Positions 11,891-26,265 of a stretch of DNA of 64,000 nt are shown piece by piece. The DNA comes from Polydactylus sextarius (lineage: Eukaryota; Chordata; Actinopteri; Polynemidae): contig CM028919.1 of assembly GCA_016801845.1 (NCBI GenBank), forward strand, positions 1,842,001 through 1,906,000, in the 5' to 3' direction. Position numbers and translations under genes: made by a program. How positions within the stretch are numbered: position 1 is the first letter of the stretch; the number at the start of each line of letters is the position of its first letter. Under the pieces are notes generated by a model that saw only the letters and a program-made list of their open reading frames with translations, was not told the origin of the DNA and did not search any database.

Positions 11891-14586
11891 GCACATGCAT
11901 ATGCACGAGGCAGCCAAGTGTACATATTTGTGTGTAAATTCACATGTGCACGTCTTCCCACATATACAGAAGCAAAGGCCGACCCCATCCACTCTTACAG
12001 ACACACACAGCCATAACCCTCTGAAGCATGAAAACAAGGTTGACTTAGTCCCAGGGGGCTTTTCATTTACTGCCCAACATAATGCCACATCCCCAATCCC
12101 CCATCCCAAACACACACACACACACAGACAGCCCTACACACCTCCTTATTGGCTATTATCTGGGCTGTCGGAGCCAGTGTTGATACCTAATGAAGGGGCC
12201 ATGGTTGCCATTTCTCAGCTGACGGTCACCATGGTTACAGAACAGAGGAGGAGGAGGAAATTGGAAGGGGAGGTTCTCTGATGGAGGGAATAAGAGATGG
12301 GGACGCGAAGTGGTTGAATGCAAAACCAGATTTGATGTATTTGTTTTTATTGCTTGCTCAGGAAAACAGACAAACCATTTTTCTCGAACGACAATGTGTT
12401 AACAAAGACTGAGGAGATGACAGAACGGCTGCCAGAGCTGGTGCAGGGAACTATGTGACAAGTAATTGTGAAAGAGAAAAAAAATATTTTATTAGACCAT
12501 TTAATTCAACCAGCTCCCTTGAGAACATAACAAATAGTTTTCTTTCAAGGAGCAGTCTGATTTATAACAACATGGTTCTTTTTGTAGTTTTAACCATTAA
12601 TTTTGTCTGTAAAACAGCCAAGAACAATGAAAATCAGACCCTGATTGTGGTGAAACACGACAAAGATACGTAGTGGCTATGCATACAGTTATTAGCTACA
12701 CCATACCAAAAGGGATGCCTCAAAATGAGCTGCTGATCTTGGTTAAATATTACCATTGCTTGTAATTTGCTTTTTCAGTATTTAACCAAAACCATAATCT
12801 TTCACTGTCCAAGCTAATGAAACAGAAACACCGATCCAGACATGATGTTTTTAATGTCTCGAAGAAATATGGTAGAATATTGTTTGTACGTGGCAGAGTT
12901 GGCCTTTTCATCTTGCTTAATTTTGAAATTGTGCAACACTACTGTGTCATCATCTCTGCTGTGACTAATGATCACTGACTGAGCGCAACAGGCCGCTATC
13001 GCTAGAAAGACAAGAGCTCCTCTTCTACTGACAGCCGGTGTTTTTTCCTGATTTGTAATCAGGTTCATCTGATGGATGGTTTGTCCTTTACCCCAAAGAC
13101 ATAATTGCATTTTGAGAGGGACAGACGACACAGAGGCCAGATTAATCACAATACTAAACTCATTTTTGAAGGACAGTTGTAAGGTGGTGGGCAACAATTC
13201 AACACTTTGTCTCTGAGCATCTCCGACAATGAGATGTGGCAGGGCTAATACTGCATGCACACAGTGACCTAACGAGAAGATGCTCAGGTCAGGGTGATGA
13301 GACAGCTGTCAGCCTCCACAGAAACCTGCCGACTCCTCTGAGCCGCAACAGGCGCGTGTGTGTGTATGTGTGTGTGTGTTAGCACGTGTTTGTGTGTGAA
13401 TTTTACAGTTCTTGATTAATGTGACAGGGTGTCATTATTAAACTGCAATGTGTGACTGTGAGGAATATTTAGAAGTAACACATACAGTAAAATTGATACG
13501 AATATAAAAATGACACAAGACATCAAACGTGTTCCTGAAAATTCCTAAAACCTGCTATTGTGGATCATACTTCACCATCAAACAGGTCATCAGAGCAACA
13601 CTTTCACACTAACAGGCTAATGAGGCTAATGTATTAATGTTGACTATATTATACAATGTCAAACTGTGCTCTTGTTCTCCAACTTAGTTAATGATTGTAT
13701 CTGTTGAATTACATCCTTTCACACTCCAAAGTGACTCAGTCTTAATTAACATGACTTTATTTGGGAAGTTCAGAGCACCTTAACACAATTACTGCTGTAG
13801 TTATACAATCATTTTAAAACTCAATGAAATTACATTAGTTTGTTGAGATTTAACTCAACTTCCCCAAAGCAGAGAACAAACATTTAAATCAAAATGTGAG
13901 TTTGCTTCACTGCAAACATTTGTCATTTGTCACACACACAGACACGCACTCATACCCGTCAATATAAAGCTGACATGAGGGAGGGGGCTCAGTGGGTTGA
14001 GGAAAATATTAAGTGATTCTGAATTGCAGAATAAAGCACACACACACACACAATGGGCCTCTGCAGGCCTTCTTGAGGCTAAGTGGCGTTAACCTCTTTT
14101 TCTCATGGGGCCCAGACAAAAGCCCCCGAGGAGCGCTAATAATCACCTCACTATGTGCCCCCTCCCCCTCAGCCACAACACACCAGCTCCAGGCCTCATG
14201 TCTGGCCTCTACGTCGTCACGTCCCATGACATTTTATCAAAACAAACAAACAAAAAAAAATAATCTTTTGTGAAATTATCAGGATTTAATGAAATAACTG
14301 TCCTTAAGCTTTCCAAGCTACATACATACACTTGTGTACCTTCCTGTTTTGAAGGATGAAACATTTACAGGGACATGTTCTTTGTTCCTGCATCTGCATC
14401 TGGCTTCATGGAATCAGTTTATGGCGACTGTCTCCTGCTGATAGGTCCTATTACCTTCAGTGCTGAAAACCTATGAGTTAAAATGCACAGGTTTCCAGAA
14501 CTAAAGACAACTGCCTGACAGCAACACGTCTGACCCTTCTATTTTAGTTTTTGGGTTATTGTGAGATCATGTCCCATCAGTGCCCC

Positions 14587-14636
14587 AATAATAATAATAA
14601 TAATAATAATAGCAATATTACTAATAATAATAATAA
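14587..14636. repeat. (ATA)n trinucleotide repeat
   Basis: Interrupted AAT/ATA triplets over about 48 bases. Confidence 0.9.
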
Positions 14637-14778
14637 ATCCTGGCCCAGCATTCTGTTCTTCTTGTCAGTAAAATCTGACATTTTATCTAAAAGGGACCAA
14701 ACTCTGTGATCATCATTTTAACTCTATAACCTAGGTTTGCAAATATTATGAATGTGGTAGTAATTGTAAAAGATGTTG

Positions 14779-14781
<3 letters not shown>

Positions 14782-14830
<49 letters not shown>
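14782..14830. repeat. (TA)n-(CA)n microsatellite
   Basis: About 19 TA units run directly into a short CA run. Confidence 0.95.
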
Positions 14831-14831
<1 letters not shown>

Positions 14832-15329
14832 TTATTCATGATGTATTACTGCAGCTTAAATCAATCGTCAGCTTTACTTAATTGTTGTATTTAAAAGGCC
14901 ACGCTATCCTGCATTAACGTTGATGAAAAGTGAAAAAAGTGGGAAGACAGAGATGAGGAAATAATGGGAAGGAGTGGGAGGGAAGAAGGGAGGGAGGGAG
15001 GGGGTGAAAGTGTAGGATCTGGAGGGAAAGAGATAACGGCTCTCTCTCTGTCTGAGTTGTCATGTGAGTGGCATGTCACAGTGAGCAACTGGCCAACAGA
15101 GATAAGGCCAGGGCTTGACGCAGTAATCTGCTCCACAAACACACATGCATATACTCAAATCCACAAAAACACACCGTATCAGTGATCACATTTACTCAGG
15201 CGTGGTGTTCATCAAAACCTGTACACTCAGTAAACCTGCACTGCCTAGCAATGCACAGCATCATGGGAGGAAATGAGCTCTCCACCTGTACATGGACATA
15301 ACGTATACGTCTGACTAGAAGAGGCTGCA

Positions 15330-15430
15330 CAGTAATGGTAAATTAATCTCACTTATAAAGTGGTTTTATACCTTTAGAAACAAAGCAATTTACATTTTCT
15401 GTTCACATTCACACTATGTTATACTGACAT
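15330..15430 (-). repeat. SINE-like repeat tail, reverse orientation
   Basis: The order 'ggtaaatt... cttataaagtggttttatac ... aaagcaatttacat ... attcacact' follows a frequent teleost repeat whose usual form reads 'ggtaaatggac', 'tatatagcgcttt' and 'aaagcgctttaca'. The match is degenerate and recalled from general knowledge of these repeats. It would be the opposite orientation to the copy at 41.96-42.13 kb. Confidence 0.4.
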
Positions 15431-15435
15431 CTGTA

Positions 15436-15570
15436 TGTGCATTTACAGATTTTTCTACATGTTTATAGATTTGTATACCTACTTACAGAATTATGTACTC
15501 ATTTATATATTTATCTACATATGCAAAGATAAGTGAACACAATTACAGATTTATCTACACTTATATAGCA
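15436..15570. repeat. Degenerate ~20-bp tandem repeat
   Basis: The phrase 'ttacagatttatctacat' recurs with substitutions about six times at a spacing near 20-21 bases (for example 'acagatttttctacat', 'atagatttgtatacct', 'acagatttatctacac'). This suggests an old minisatellite. Confidence 0.5.
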
Positions 15571-16156
15571 TAAAACCTGGCAAATCTGAATACAGATTTC
15601 TTTTCTTTTCTCTTTTTCCCACATATATAGAGACCAGGATCAGGCAATAAACACTGAGGCTGAGTTCCTGTTTGGATGATAAATAACTGAAGGAAAGGAC
15701 CATTACGGAGATCAGGATGGACTAAACTAGACTACAGTAAAGTAGAATTGATTAGATCTAAATAGAGTGTTGTGTGGCTCCTACTGGGGAGTAGTGACAG
15801 TAATGAAGTCAGACTACAATCAATGGGCTTCCTTAAAATGAGTGAGAACACCACCACTGTCCTACATATGGGAATGCCCTCCCAAACACACACATAAAGG
15901 CACAAGGAGCTTCATCAGGCCCATAATTGCATCAGCCGAAGAGAGGGGGTAGGAGAGAGGGGTATGGCACTGATTACAGATTGCCCTCTGCAATTGGCCT
16001 AATTTTGTTCTTTGGACCATGTGCTTCACTCAACCTTAGCAACCCAATCCCCACATCACACACACATATCCCTGTGTATACAGGGAGACAATAGAAGCAC
16101 AGAGTCAACACAGACAACAAATACCACGAGCAGCCCGAGGCCTCCTTTAACACACA

Positions 16157-16164
<8 letters not shown>

Positions 16165-16190
<26 letters not shown>

Positions 16191-16191
16191 T
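16165..16191. repeat. (CA)n microsatellite
   Basis: About 13 CA units, preceded by a CGCG-containing variant. Confidence 0.9.
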
Positions 16192-17382
16192 ACAGTCATC
16201 CCTCACAGCATCATGGCACACAGATACTGTCTGGACAGTGTCGCCTCTGACTGAGTGTTCTCTGACTGTGGCCTTGACACCAGATGAAGCCACTGATACT
16301 GTCCACAGATGTCCACTGACGACAGGATAATGTGAGCACAGTGATGGTGACAGCTGACACTGTACATGTCTGTCATGATTCCAGCATCATGATTTGAAAT
16401 CAAGAACACACATATTTTTTTAAGTGCATTTTAAGAAAATAGAATAGAAAATATTCAATTCAATTCAATAGTCAATATTTAATATCATTATTATAATAGA
16501 AGGAATTCAAAAGTAAAGAATAGAAAAGAATGAGAGCAAGAACAAAACAGAACCAAATATATTACAGTCATCTTTTGGTGATGATGTCACACATTAATCC
16601 AGATGCTAAACATCTGATTTACTAATTAAATCTGTAACTTTGTTTATAAAGAAAAGAAAAAAGATTAAAAGGATATTGATATTGATGTACTTATGTGAGA
16701 AACTCTTACATAAGTACATGAACATTCATAATATGTCAATACATATGGATGATTTTGATTATTAATGACATTTATTAAAGGCAAATTGAACGCAGGCAGT
16801 GTGCCCATGTGTCACTTTCTCTGTGAGCAATTCATTTGCATGTAAATATGATCAGAAAAAAACACCGAAAGCCATCCTCTTTCACTCACGTGTCTGCTGT
16901 GTTTGTCACAGGAAGTTGCTGTAAAATCAGGATGTTAGCAGAGCAGCAGCTTAGAACCAACACGTTAACACGATGCCACTTTTTCTTACTTGTTCCATTG
17001 TCTGACAACAGAAACAGCAACAGCATGTCAAGGAGGGCAACTTAACTGTGAAATCAGCTAAATTAAAGAAAGATATGTGAGCACACATAAATTGTTGATT
17101 CAGTGACATGTTTTTGTGTTATTATAATTTCTATAATTACTCAATACACTGGAGACTTTTATAACATATTAATCTAAATGCCTGGAAATGGTATTTTGTG
17201 CCTTTGAAACAGCAAAGTGTCTGAAAGATTTTTTAGATAGTCTTTTGTTTTCTGTTTTTTTTTTTTTTTTTTACTGCAAAGAATGAGCCAGTGTCAGTGC
17301 AGTGTACGGTACTCTGTACTCCCACATTCAGCCTGTGGACATGTTGTCTATATACACAATATGACATGTGTCAGAGCAAACA

Positions 17383-17385
<3 letters not shown>

Positions 17386-17431
<46 letters not shown>

Positions 17432-17437
17432 ACACAC
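17386..17437. repeat. (CA)n microsatellite
   Basis: About 20 CA units, one GA interruption, then a few more units. A poly(T) run of about 18 lies upstream near 17256-17272. Confidence 0.95.
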
Positions 17438-19989
17438 TGGTCTTTGGAGTCCAGTGCGCTCAGTCAGAGATGGAGATGTGTGACAGTCAATGAAGATTCA
17501 TGGCAGCGGTGAGTTACTTCCACACAGTTGCAGTGTCACTGCAGAGACCTAGGGAATAAAGCTGACATGTCTCTGTGCTGCTGCAGGGTCAACAGGGTGA
17601 CTTCTCAAAGAGAATCCGACAAATGTTATTTTGAACACGGTGTGATTGTTGGTTCTGCCCTGAGCTCTGCATGTGGCTGTGTCCCACCTTTAGCCTCACT
17701 TTGTGTCAAGCCAGTGTGAAAACAGCCTGAAATAGCAGCATCCAGGTAGCGATGTTTTATTCTCCCAAACAGAGGGTGATGTAGGGGTCAGTGCAAGTTT
17801 AAAGACGAGGGTTCAAAAAGAAATCATGACACCCATACTAAAGGACACCTAAATATACCACAAATGAGATGCTTCTCAGCATATACCCGAAGGTGATGAA
17901 ACCTGATTTAGTTAAAGCACAGAATGGGCCAGCAAACACTTTATAAGAACAACATTTGTTGATTCTCTTAGTTATACCTTTGCTCTTGTCACTATTTACT
18001 GGTAATTATCCTTTTGGAAGGATGTGATGCCCATGGTCTCAATTTAAAATAATTTTTCAGCATCCTGACGTCAGAATCCAGATGGAAGCAAACACCTTAT
18101 TTTACAATTTAGTTTTACAGAAAAGATCATTACACATAATGTCATTCCAGATTCTAACTAAAATGATAATCATTTCTTTATCAGTGTTGTGGTTCAGTTT
18201 AACTTGGACCTGTTGGTAGATAACAAACCATCCTCTGTACCTGTAACAGTGTCTCTCTAAAAATCTCTCTATGAACTGATCAATGACAAACATATTATCT
18301 AACTGCAGATGATCAGGATTTTACAGCGATGTCATGCCCATGCTTTCATACACCACTATATTAAATTCCAGTAAATGTGACATGAAGAGTCATCACTTAC
18401 CTTCCACTTTGACATTACTGCCACTACACTGATCACATAGAAAGGTGTTGAATGGAACAATCATTTCACTGTTAGATCCTCAGCAGCAGTGAGGTAAACA
18501 TAAAATCACTTATCCTTAAAAAGTTTGTCCTGATTCATGCAAGAGCAGGTCAGTGAGTCTTACAAACAGCCCGGTTTTTATTAATTATGGTGGAACTTGA
18601 AAATTCAATCATGAGGTGCTAGAGTATTGGCTGAATGTTTTTGGTTTGACCGCCTGCACATTCTGCTACGATCAAATTTATTTCAAGTTTGGACATTTCT
18701 AAGATGAATAATATTATGAGGTTGAAACAAATCATCCCTAAAAAAGAGCAAATTCTAAATGTATGTTCATCACATGGCCACAAAACTCCCTACGAAAGTT
18801 TCTCTGTCTGTTGGATGTCTGCTAAAACACTGAGTGGGAGTTCAGAGTTAAAGGTTTATATCATGCAGTGTCCATCTTTGTTATTTATTTAAGAAAACAG
18901 TTACTCTAAAACTCTTAAACTGAACAAATGACTATGGCTGGGAAGAGCGGTAAAGTATTGATAATCAGTTTTACAGGATGTGTAAGAAGTTTTCTTAGAG
19001 ACAGAGATACTGATCACATTATGATTCTACACTGACCTCTGACAACATTAGCTCTCACGGATTCTGAGGTATCAAAGCCAGATTCTGCCTGTGATGAGCG
19101 TTCTGGATGAGGTTAAATGGACTTTGCTTATCTGAGCCTATAAATGTTTAAAAGCTTAGTGGGGTCTGATACTGTATGTCATAAAAAAGCAATCACAATT
19201 GCAACAAATTTACACACTGCAGATGTTTTTCAGTCACGATACTCTTAAAGAAAAGGAAGTATTTTATAAGCTCAAGGACTCTGGCAGGGAATTACATAAG
19301 ACGGGGTAACGTGCAAGATCAATCAGTGATCAGTGACCTCATACATATGTTCAACCAGCCTGATGTTGCGTGTTTATCTGCTTAGCCATTCTCTATCTGA
19401 TAGCACTGATGTTTAATTTGCTGAGTCATGACTGGAGGTCACCTTTAACACTGAAACACTCCAGCTCCAGCTCTTCTCCAAATTCAAGATGATGTTTCAG
19501 TGTTTCTTTGGAGTTAGAGTTTGGAGTTAGAACCAGCTCTTATGCTAAGTTTACATAATAGAATAGAATAGAAGTGCAGATTTCTACCAGCCAAAGTATA
19601 TTTTCTTTTTTTGATACTAGCAGAGAAAATCACCCCAAATCGACTTTCATTGTGTACTGGTAAAACCACAATTAATCACCGTTTGTGAAGTGTTTAAAGA
19701 TGTGATCCAAGACACTTACCATTTACACTCTTGTAACTGATTGCAGCTACAAGCTACAGCCAATGTCAGCACATGATAAACATGGAGGAAAGCCTGAGGG
19801 AGGGCTTGTACAACATCTACAAATGTGACTACAAGGATAGTTCCTGCTTTGGTTAAAATTATGGCAGGAGCGCCAATGTCTTGTAGCTGTTTCTAAAACA
19901 CAGCACTTGCATAATTTCTTGTGGACATTAATTTTGGGGAAAAACACATAACTTGCCATGGTATTGCATGGTATTCCTTGTCATTTCTT

Positions 19990-20185
19990 GTCTCTTTTAT
20001 GTTGGGGATTCCCTCTGGTGACATATAAATAGCCGTCCTTGGTCCCTTTATCCACTGTTACCAAGGGGTTTCTGACGATGGGAACTGAGGGGTTTCTCTC
20101 TTTAATATTTGAAGGTCTTGGCCTTATTCTCTAACACTTACTTAAGGCTCTGGTGCTATATAAATAAAACTGAATTGAAATTAAA
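19990..20185 (+). repeat. Teleost interspersed repeat, '...gctatataaataaa' tail
   Basis: The block 'aaggggtttct', 'ggtttctctctttaa', 'ggtcttggcctta' and the closing 'ggtgctatataaataaaact' followed by 'gaattgaa' matches the pattern of a very common teleost repeat tail. It is the same general tail, in opposite orientation, as the copy starting near 63.02 kb ('ttcaattatatttatatagc'). Confidence 0.6.
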
Positions 20186-21014
20186 TGTCACACTTTATAA
20201 AGAATGAATACTTTCAGTGGCAGCCAGTGGAGCTTCAAGCTTCATTATATCAAAATGGAGGATAACACAAAAGCATTTCTCTCTCTTCTCTCTCACCAGC
20301 CATAATTTTATGATTGCTGCAGTTATAGTTGAGAAAAATTGATCAGATGATCAATGGAAGTCAGCCACGTGGAACAATGTGAAAGCTGAAAAGATGGGGA
20401 AGGCACACTGTCATTATTAAGTATTCAGAAAGAAAATGTAGGCAAAGCTTATGTTGGTGCTTTGGCAGAGGCTGATTTCACTCTCTGCTGACCACACCCT
20501 CAGTGGAAATTAACTACAGCTGAAAAACATCAGCAAATGTTCCTTTTTCACTCCAGTGACAAGTGAAGACACTCCAAGAATTGATTCAGTCCTTCATTCC
20601 CTTACTGATACAATCATCATCCCCTGAATAACATATTCATGATGCTCCCTCCAGACATAGCAGCCATATTTGTTTTAAAAAATCTCTCTGTTATGAACTG
20701 TTATGAATGAATAAACTGAGACACATTTTGTACAGTACTCATCAAGCCAGGGAGTGTAATGTGATTCCACACTTGAGCCTCCTGACAGATACATAATGCA
20801 ATGTGGACCAACTATTGAACAGTAATGAATCAATTTCTTGGATCTGTTACAGCCAGCATATACACAACAGACTATGCTGAGGGTGGGTTGATATGCTGGA
20901 CAGAGGTGGTTTGGGTCAACACACACATCTTAGAATGTGCTTCAAGTAGAGTTAGCTGTGTAATGTTTGTAATGTTCACTTACTTAACAGCTGGTCTGTC
21001 TTTTTGGAGTGTCT

Positions 21015-21047
21015 GAAACATTTTATCAGTGTCTGATAAAATGTTTC
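21015..21047. repeat. Perfect 15-bp inverted repeat, 3-nt loop
   Basis: The left arm gaaacattttatcag (21015-21029) and right arm ctgataaaatgtttc (21033-21047) are exact reverse complements around the loop TGT. Confidence 0.9.
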
Positions 21048-24000
21048 TAATACAAAATATTTCAAACATTGTTATAGATTTAAAAACAGAGAGAACAGAT
21101 CTTGATGGCATTCAGTGTAAATTCATACTCCATATATATATTGATACAAATGATCTATACAGGTGGCATTTAGCAATCCACAGGATGTCTAATTTAAAAA
21201 TGTTTAAATGCAGTAAGCAGTCAGACAGAAAATAGTGGTTTCAACTGTTGCCCAGTGGGCTTTTGACTTAGTCAGTCATGAAAGTTAATTTCTTTTAAAC
21301 GTGACTAGCTTGACTAGGATTTTGTCCTTGCTGACTGAAGGCCATTAAAAGCCCATTAAAAAACCATTTTATTCCAAGAAGTACAGTGGCTATACATAGA
21401 CACGTGGTTAACCAGGCACAGGTTTGTGTGTGTTGGACATATAAACACAAAGCTGGGTTCATATGAACAGCAACACAGCCACAAACATTAGGCACAGGTT
21501 TCTGAGGGGATGTCTCTGGATCCCACAAGGTGATAGCATGAAGGAGTGTGAATCATTTCCTGATTACTTGTTTTCCCAGATTGGCAAGAAAGAAGTGGTG
21601 CTTGTTTTTTTTCACCTGTGGGGAACTCCTTGAAGGTGGTTGTGCTTCATTTAGTCGCGCTTATGTGGGTCCCACACAGCCCCCTTAAGGATTTATAATA
21701 ATGTACTCCTAATTGTGTGTGATTTGGGATTAAGAGTGGTTGAGAAATGTGCTTGTAAGAGGACTGCAAGGCTCATCAGCACAAAAGCTGAACCAGAGTG
21801 TGGGAATCAGTGTAATGTCTGCAATGTAGCACCAACCGCACTGAGCAGATGCTTGGAAGCATGTATTTCATTTTGTACTCAAATAATTTATAATTAGCAA
21901 ATTGAGGGAAGGAGTGTTAACCCTCCCAATGGACCAAAGAAACATAACTGCTCCTGGCCTCAGCCCCCTGTTCTCATGTCAAAGTGTCCTTGAATACTTG
22001 AAAATTGACCCAAATGATTCCAGGCCAGATGGTTTGACTGTTACTTGGTAGCTCACTGCCATGCATGTGTGAATTCAAAATACTGATGTGTTTATAGTGG
22101 ACTTGTTTGTGATAACATGTACAAGTCATGTGCAAGTCATGTGCAACAGCATATAATGTTTTCTATATATTTTCTGTATAGAGGCAAAAATGAGGCTACT
22201 CTAAACACAAGACACTTCTTGCATTGACATAATAATTGTAATTGCGATTAGGAAAACCATTTAGAATGTCACCTCCAGAGATGAAGATGACAGCATATAT
22301 TGATTGCACATGTTCTGCTGAGTCATTTCATCACTTCTGAGAGCATGAGGAAAAACAAAATGACAAATAAACAGTTGAAAGATGCCTGTAAACATTTGCT
22401 GATATTTTGTCAGATACTTAGATTTCCTTAACTTGTTACTAAAGGACATAATGCAGGGAACATCCTGTCACTTCCACCGAAGAGATAATTTCCTGTAATT
22501 GTCTTTTATAGTTTCATCTCAATAATTATTAGAGGCCAGGAGAACATTGTGTCGACTGGACAGTGACCAGGTCCTCTTGACATCTAAGAGGCCTTCAAAC
22601 TTCAGTGCTTGTTTGTATGTTAAAATACACACCGTATTACTTTATCTGTAAATAAGAAAAATATAAGACTTGTTTTCCAGCTGTGTCTGTAACATTATGA
22701 TGACGCTGTGATCTTGAGAATTCAGTTTCACAGCCAGTTGCCTGAGTTAGAATGCCACTTTATACAACAAGAAAAAAAATAAGAAGAAGAGGAAAAAAGA
22801 AAAGGATATCAGACAAACACTACAAAAGAAATTGGAGTAACGTGCCATCTATGTCAGTGTTTTTCAAAAGTTTGCTTCTGAAACAGTCTCATCTCCATTT
22901 CAATGTCCAATCAATGTCCTGTGTAGGCTTCTGTTTCAAGCTTGGTATGGATTGGTATGTATTAATTGTGTTAATTTTGCTTTATACAAAGCCCAAACCG
23001 ACATTTAATCCATATTGCTGCATGTATAAAATGCTGGTTGTGGTCAGTGTTGCTAGTTAATTGTTGTTGCTACATTATTATGTATATCTTTTGATGTTTC
23101 CCTTTCGCCCGTGTGGTATAATACCAATCACTGAGTGAAAGTAAAAATGATGAGTATGTGATAAAAATAGAGTTTAAAGCATGAAATGACATACACGAAA
23201 GACATAACAGTGTATAGCACAATAGTAGTAAAATAGAGAACTAGATTGTGATAGAAAATGATGAGAGATTTTCACAAATTTAAAAATCATAAAACGATTA
23301 GATGACATTATTCTTAGCCAAGTGTACCTAATAAAGTGAAGCAACAAAGTGTATACTTAACAAAATTATATAAATATATATATAAAAAAGACTGAAATTA
23401 GTTTTTCATATTTGACTGTGAGGGCAAATGCTGTCACCATGTGAAATGGGATGAAGATCGCAAAGTAAAACACAATTAACAGGGTATAAAGGTAGACTGA
23501 GAGAGGGAGGGATGAAGGAGAGAAAGAGAGGGAGAGAGAGGGAGGAAGGGGGGTGGGGTTGCAGCCCAAAAAGGGAAAGATGAATGATGGAGTCTAAATG
23601 AAATGTCATTCCCAGTAATGGGAAAAGGCCTCTGCCAGAAAGCAGGTCACAAATTGCAAAAGATACACTTAAGCGGTGTTGCCTGGAGCACAGTGCGTTT
23701 GACAAAACTGTTAACATTAACTTTCCAAAAATCAAGATGGAGGGAGAGCAAAAGGGAGGAACGGACAGAAAATAAAAATACATTGCTTTTGTGTCGGTAG
23801 GGCTGTCTACGCAGCCTGAATCTAGCTGCTGTAACTGGTGATGATATCAGCACTGGGAAATAGCATTCAACACACACACACACACACAAATCAGAGAAAC
23901 ATCCATGCAATCAGAAACCTTTGTAAACAAATGCTTCTCTCTTTCACTCTCATGCATATCATATGTCATGTATTTGTTCATATGGCTCTGCAGCTCTGAG

Positions 24001-26265
24001 CCAAACTGAGTCTAGCAGATCAACGCTGTATCAAGGAGCTCTGTTTTGTTCTTCCCTTTAACGACTATTTCAATAGTTTGTTGACTGCAATAGTCGCGTC
24101 GGCCATGACAAAAACAAAACACAGCCTTTAAAACGGCCACATAGTTCAGACTTTCCCTTTGAAATACACACACTGCCGCTGGCAAAAATCAATAGGAGGA
24201 GGATAAAATGCACTTCCATTTAATTAAGATAACCAGCACAATCCCGTTCATAATCTCTCTTTCCTCCTCCGTTACTCTCTCCCTCCATCTTTCTCTCTGT
24301 GCCGCTACCCATGTCATTTCCCTCTGGGGGGTGAGAAATGTTGTCAGGAGGAATCTGGATTTAATCGTTTCATAGATCGACGCCATGTTTTTCTTCCCCT
24401 GGAGCGTGTTCTCACTCCCCCACCCCCATAACCTCCTCTTTGAAATGTCGTCTGGGGAGTGTTCTGTAGCCAAAATGTGTTTGCTGTGGGGGATTTGGAC
24501 TATTGGGGTTGACATCTTCAGCTGAGCAGGTTACAATTCATTGCGCAGGTCTGTGTGACAATGCAGTGCTGCTTTGGCTTCTAAAATAACAGAACCATCA
24601 AAAAGAAAAGCATTCACTTGCTGATTTTTTAACCCACTCGTTATAAAAACATACATTTTAACACTGCTGACTCACTGTGATGTTGACTCAGTTTAATTGA
24701 AATTAGGCTAAAATATCCAGTTAATTAAGAGTAAATAATTGTTGGTTACATGCTTTTACTTTATATTACGATTGTGTTATTATAGTTTATACATAAAATA
24801 TTTGTGTGATGATACCATTTTAAACATAATCTGTATCTGAGTCCTGAGTCATTTCAGTTAAAAAAAAATGAATTTTACTCATACTTGTTTTGTATGATAT
24901 ATTACTTTGATTGTTTTTTAAAGTGGTATTTTATATGTACAAATCTCCCAACTGAGCTGTGATGTATAAAGACATTTACTAAGACATTAATACCATTATG
25001 CACAGCATAGTTTGTCTTTTTTCATAATTTTACCTTGTAAAATGAAAAATATCCTCCCAGAGGCCACGAAAAACTATCAAAAACTCAAAAACATAGAAAA
25101 GAATAAAAGGTCTTGTCCACACTAATACAACGATTATCATGTCCACCTATGTTTTGGCCTCTCATCTAAATACAAAGACTATTATAAGTCACTGTTGAAA
25201 CACCAGAAAAAACAGATTCCTCAAAAATGCTGGCTCCAAGTGGACTTGTTTCTTTATATAATGCATATAGTGCATGAATCTAAAACAACTAAAACTATAC
25301 GTATATTATATCTATCTAAAAACAAATTCTCAACCACCTGCATATGTTGCATCCAACGTTATAATATTCACATTCATCACAGTTTCTAGATCAGGCCTTT
25401 GTTTTCAGATATCAGCCTGGCATGTGTGCGAGTTGTTTTGTATTTTTATGTGTATGGAGATGAATATAAAACATGTCAGGTTGTAGCTTCAGGGCTGGAG
25501 TTCTCTACTAATCACACAGTGGACACCAAATTGCAGTATGAGAGGGTTTACAGTAAGTGATGCATTTGAGGTGCAGGATGAATGTGCGTGTGTGAGTGTG
25601 AAATGTTTTGAGAGGTTTTGAAGACTAGAACAGTGATTTTTACTCTACTGTCCGTCTTTAAACAAAGGAGGAAAATATTGGTTTAGACGAATATGAATAT
25701 ATGTATTAGTGTGGACAAGGCCTGAATGGTAAGAGAGTTTTGGGTCCATGAAGTCAGGATATTGTACCACAGGGACATTCTGTTAAAACGTGATCATATG
25801 GGTGGAGCCAAATTCTGTTGGGGCCGGTTTCAAGTTCAGTGGTTGCAGAAATTTATAATAGTGATTCTCCAGCTTTAAGATTCATGTCTATTTATTTATC
25901 AATATATATATTTAGATTAGAAATATATATTAGATATCATGATAGATATCATAGATATTGCGTTCCCTCTTTCCCTCTCTCTCAATTTCTTTTCTATCTG
26001 ATATGAAAACAACCCATGTCCAACAAATAACTCTTAAAGCAAGTTCCTCTAACGACAGATAATTCAAATTTAGACTTTAATTTTTACTTTCTGACACGTC
26101 AAAGGACTATTTGAGGGTTAAGTCCTGGTTTTAAGGTCTTTATGATTAGAATAATTGACTGTCTACAAAGACGGAAGTGTCCCCACTTCATGCCACTATA
26201 CATAAAGCCTGAATATTAAAGTCTATAATAATATAATATTATATGTATGTAAGGATTGGGGCAGT

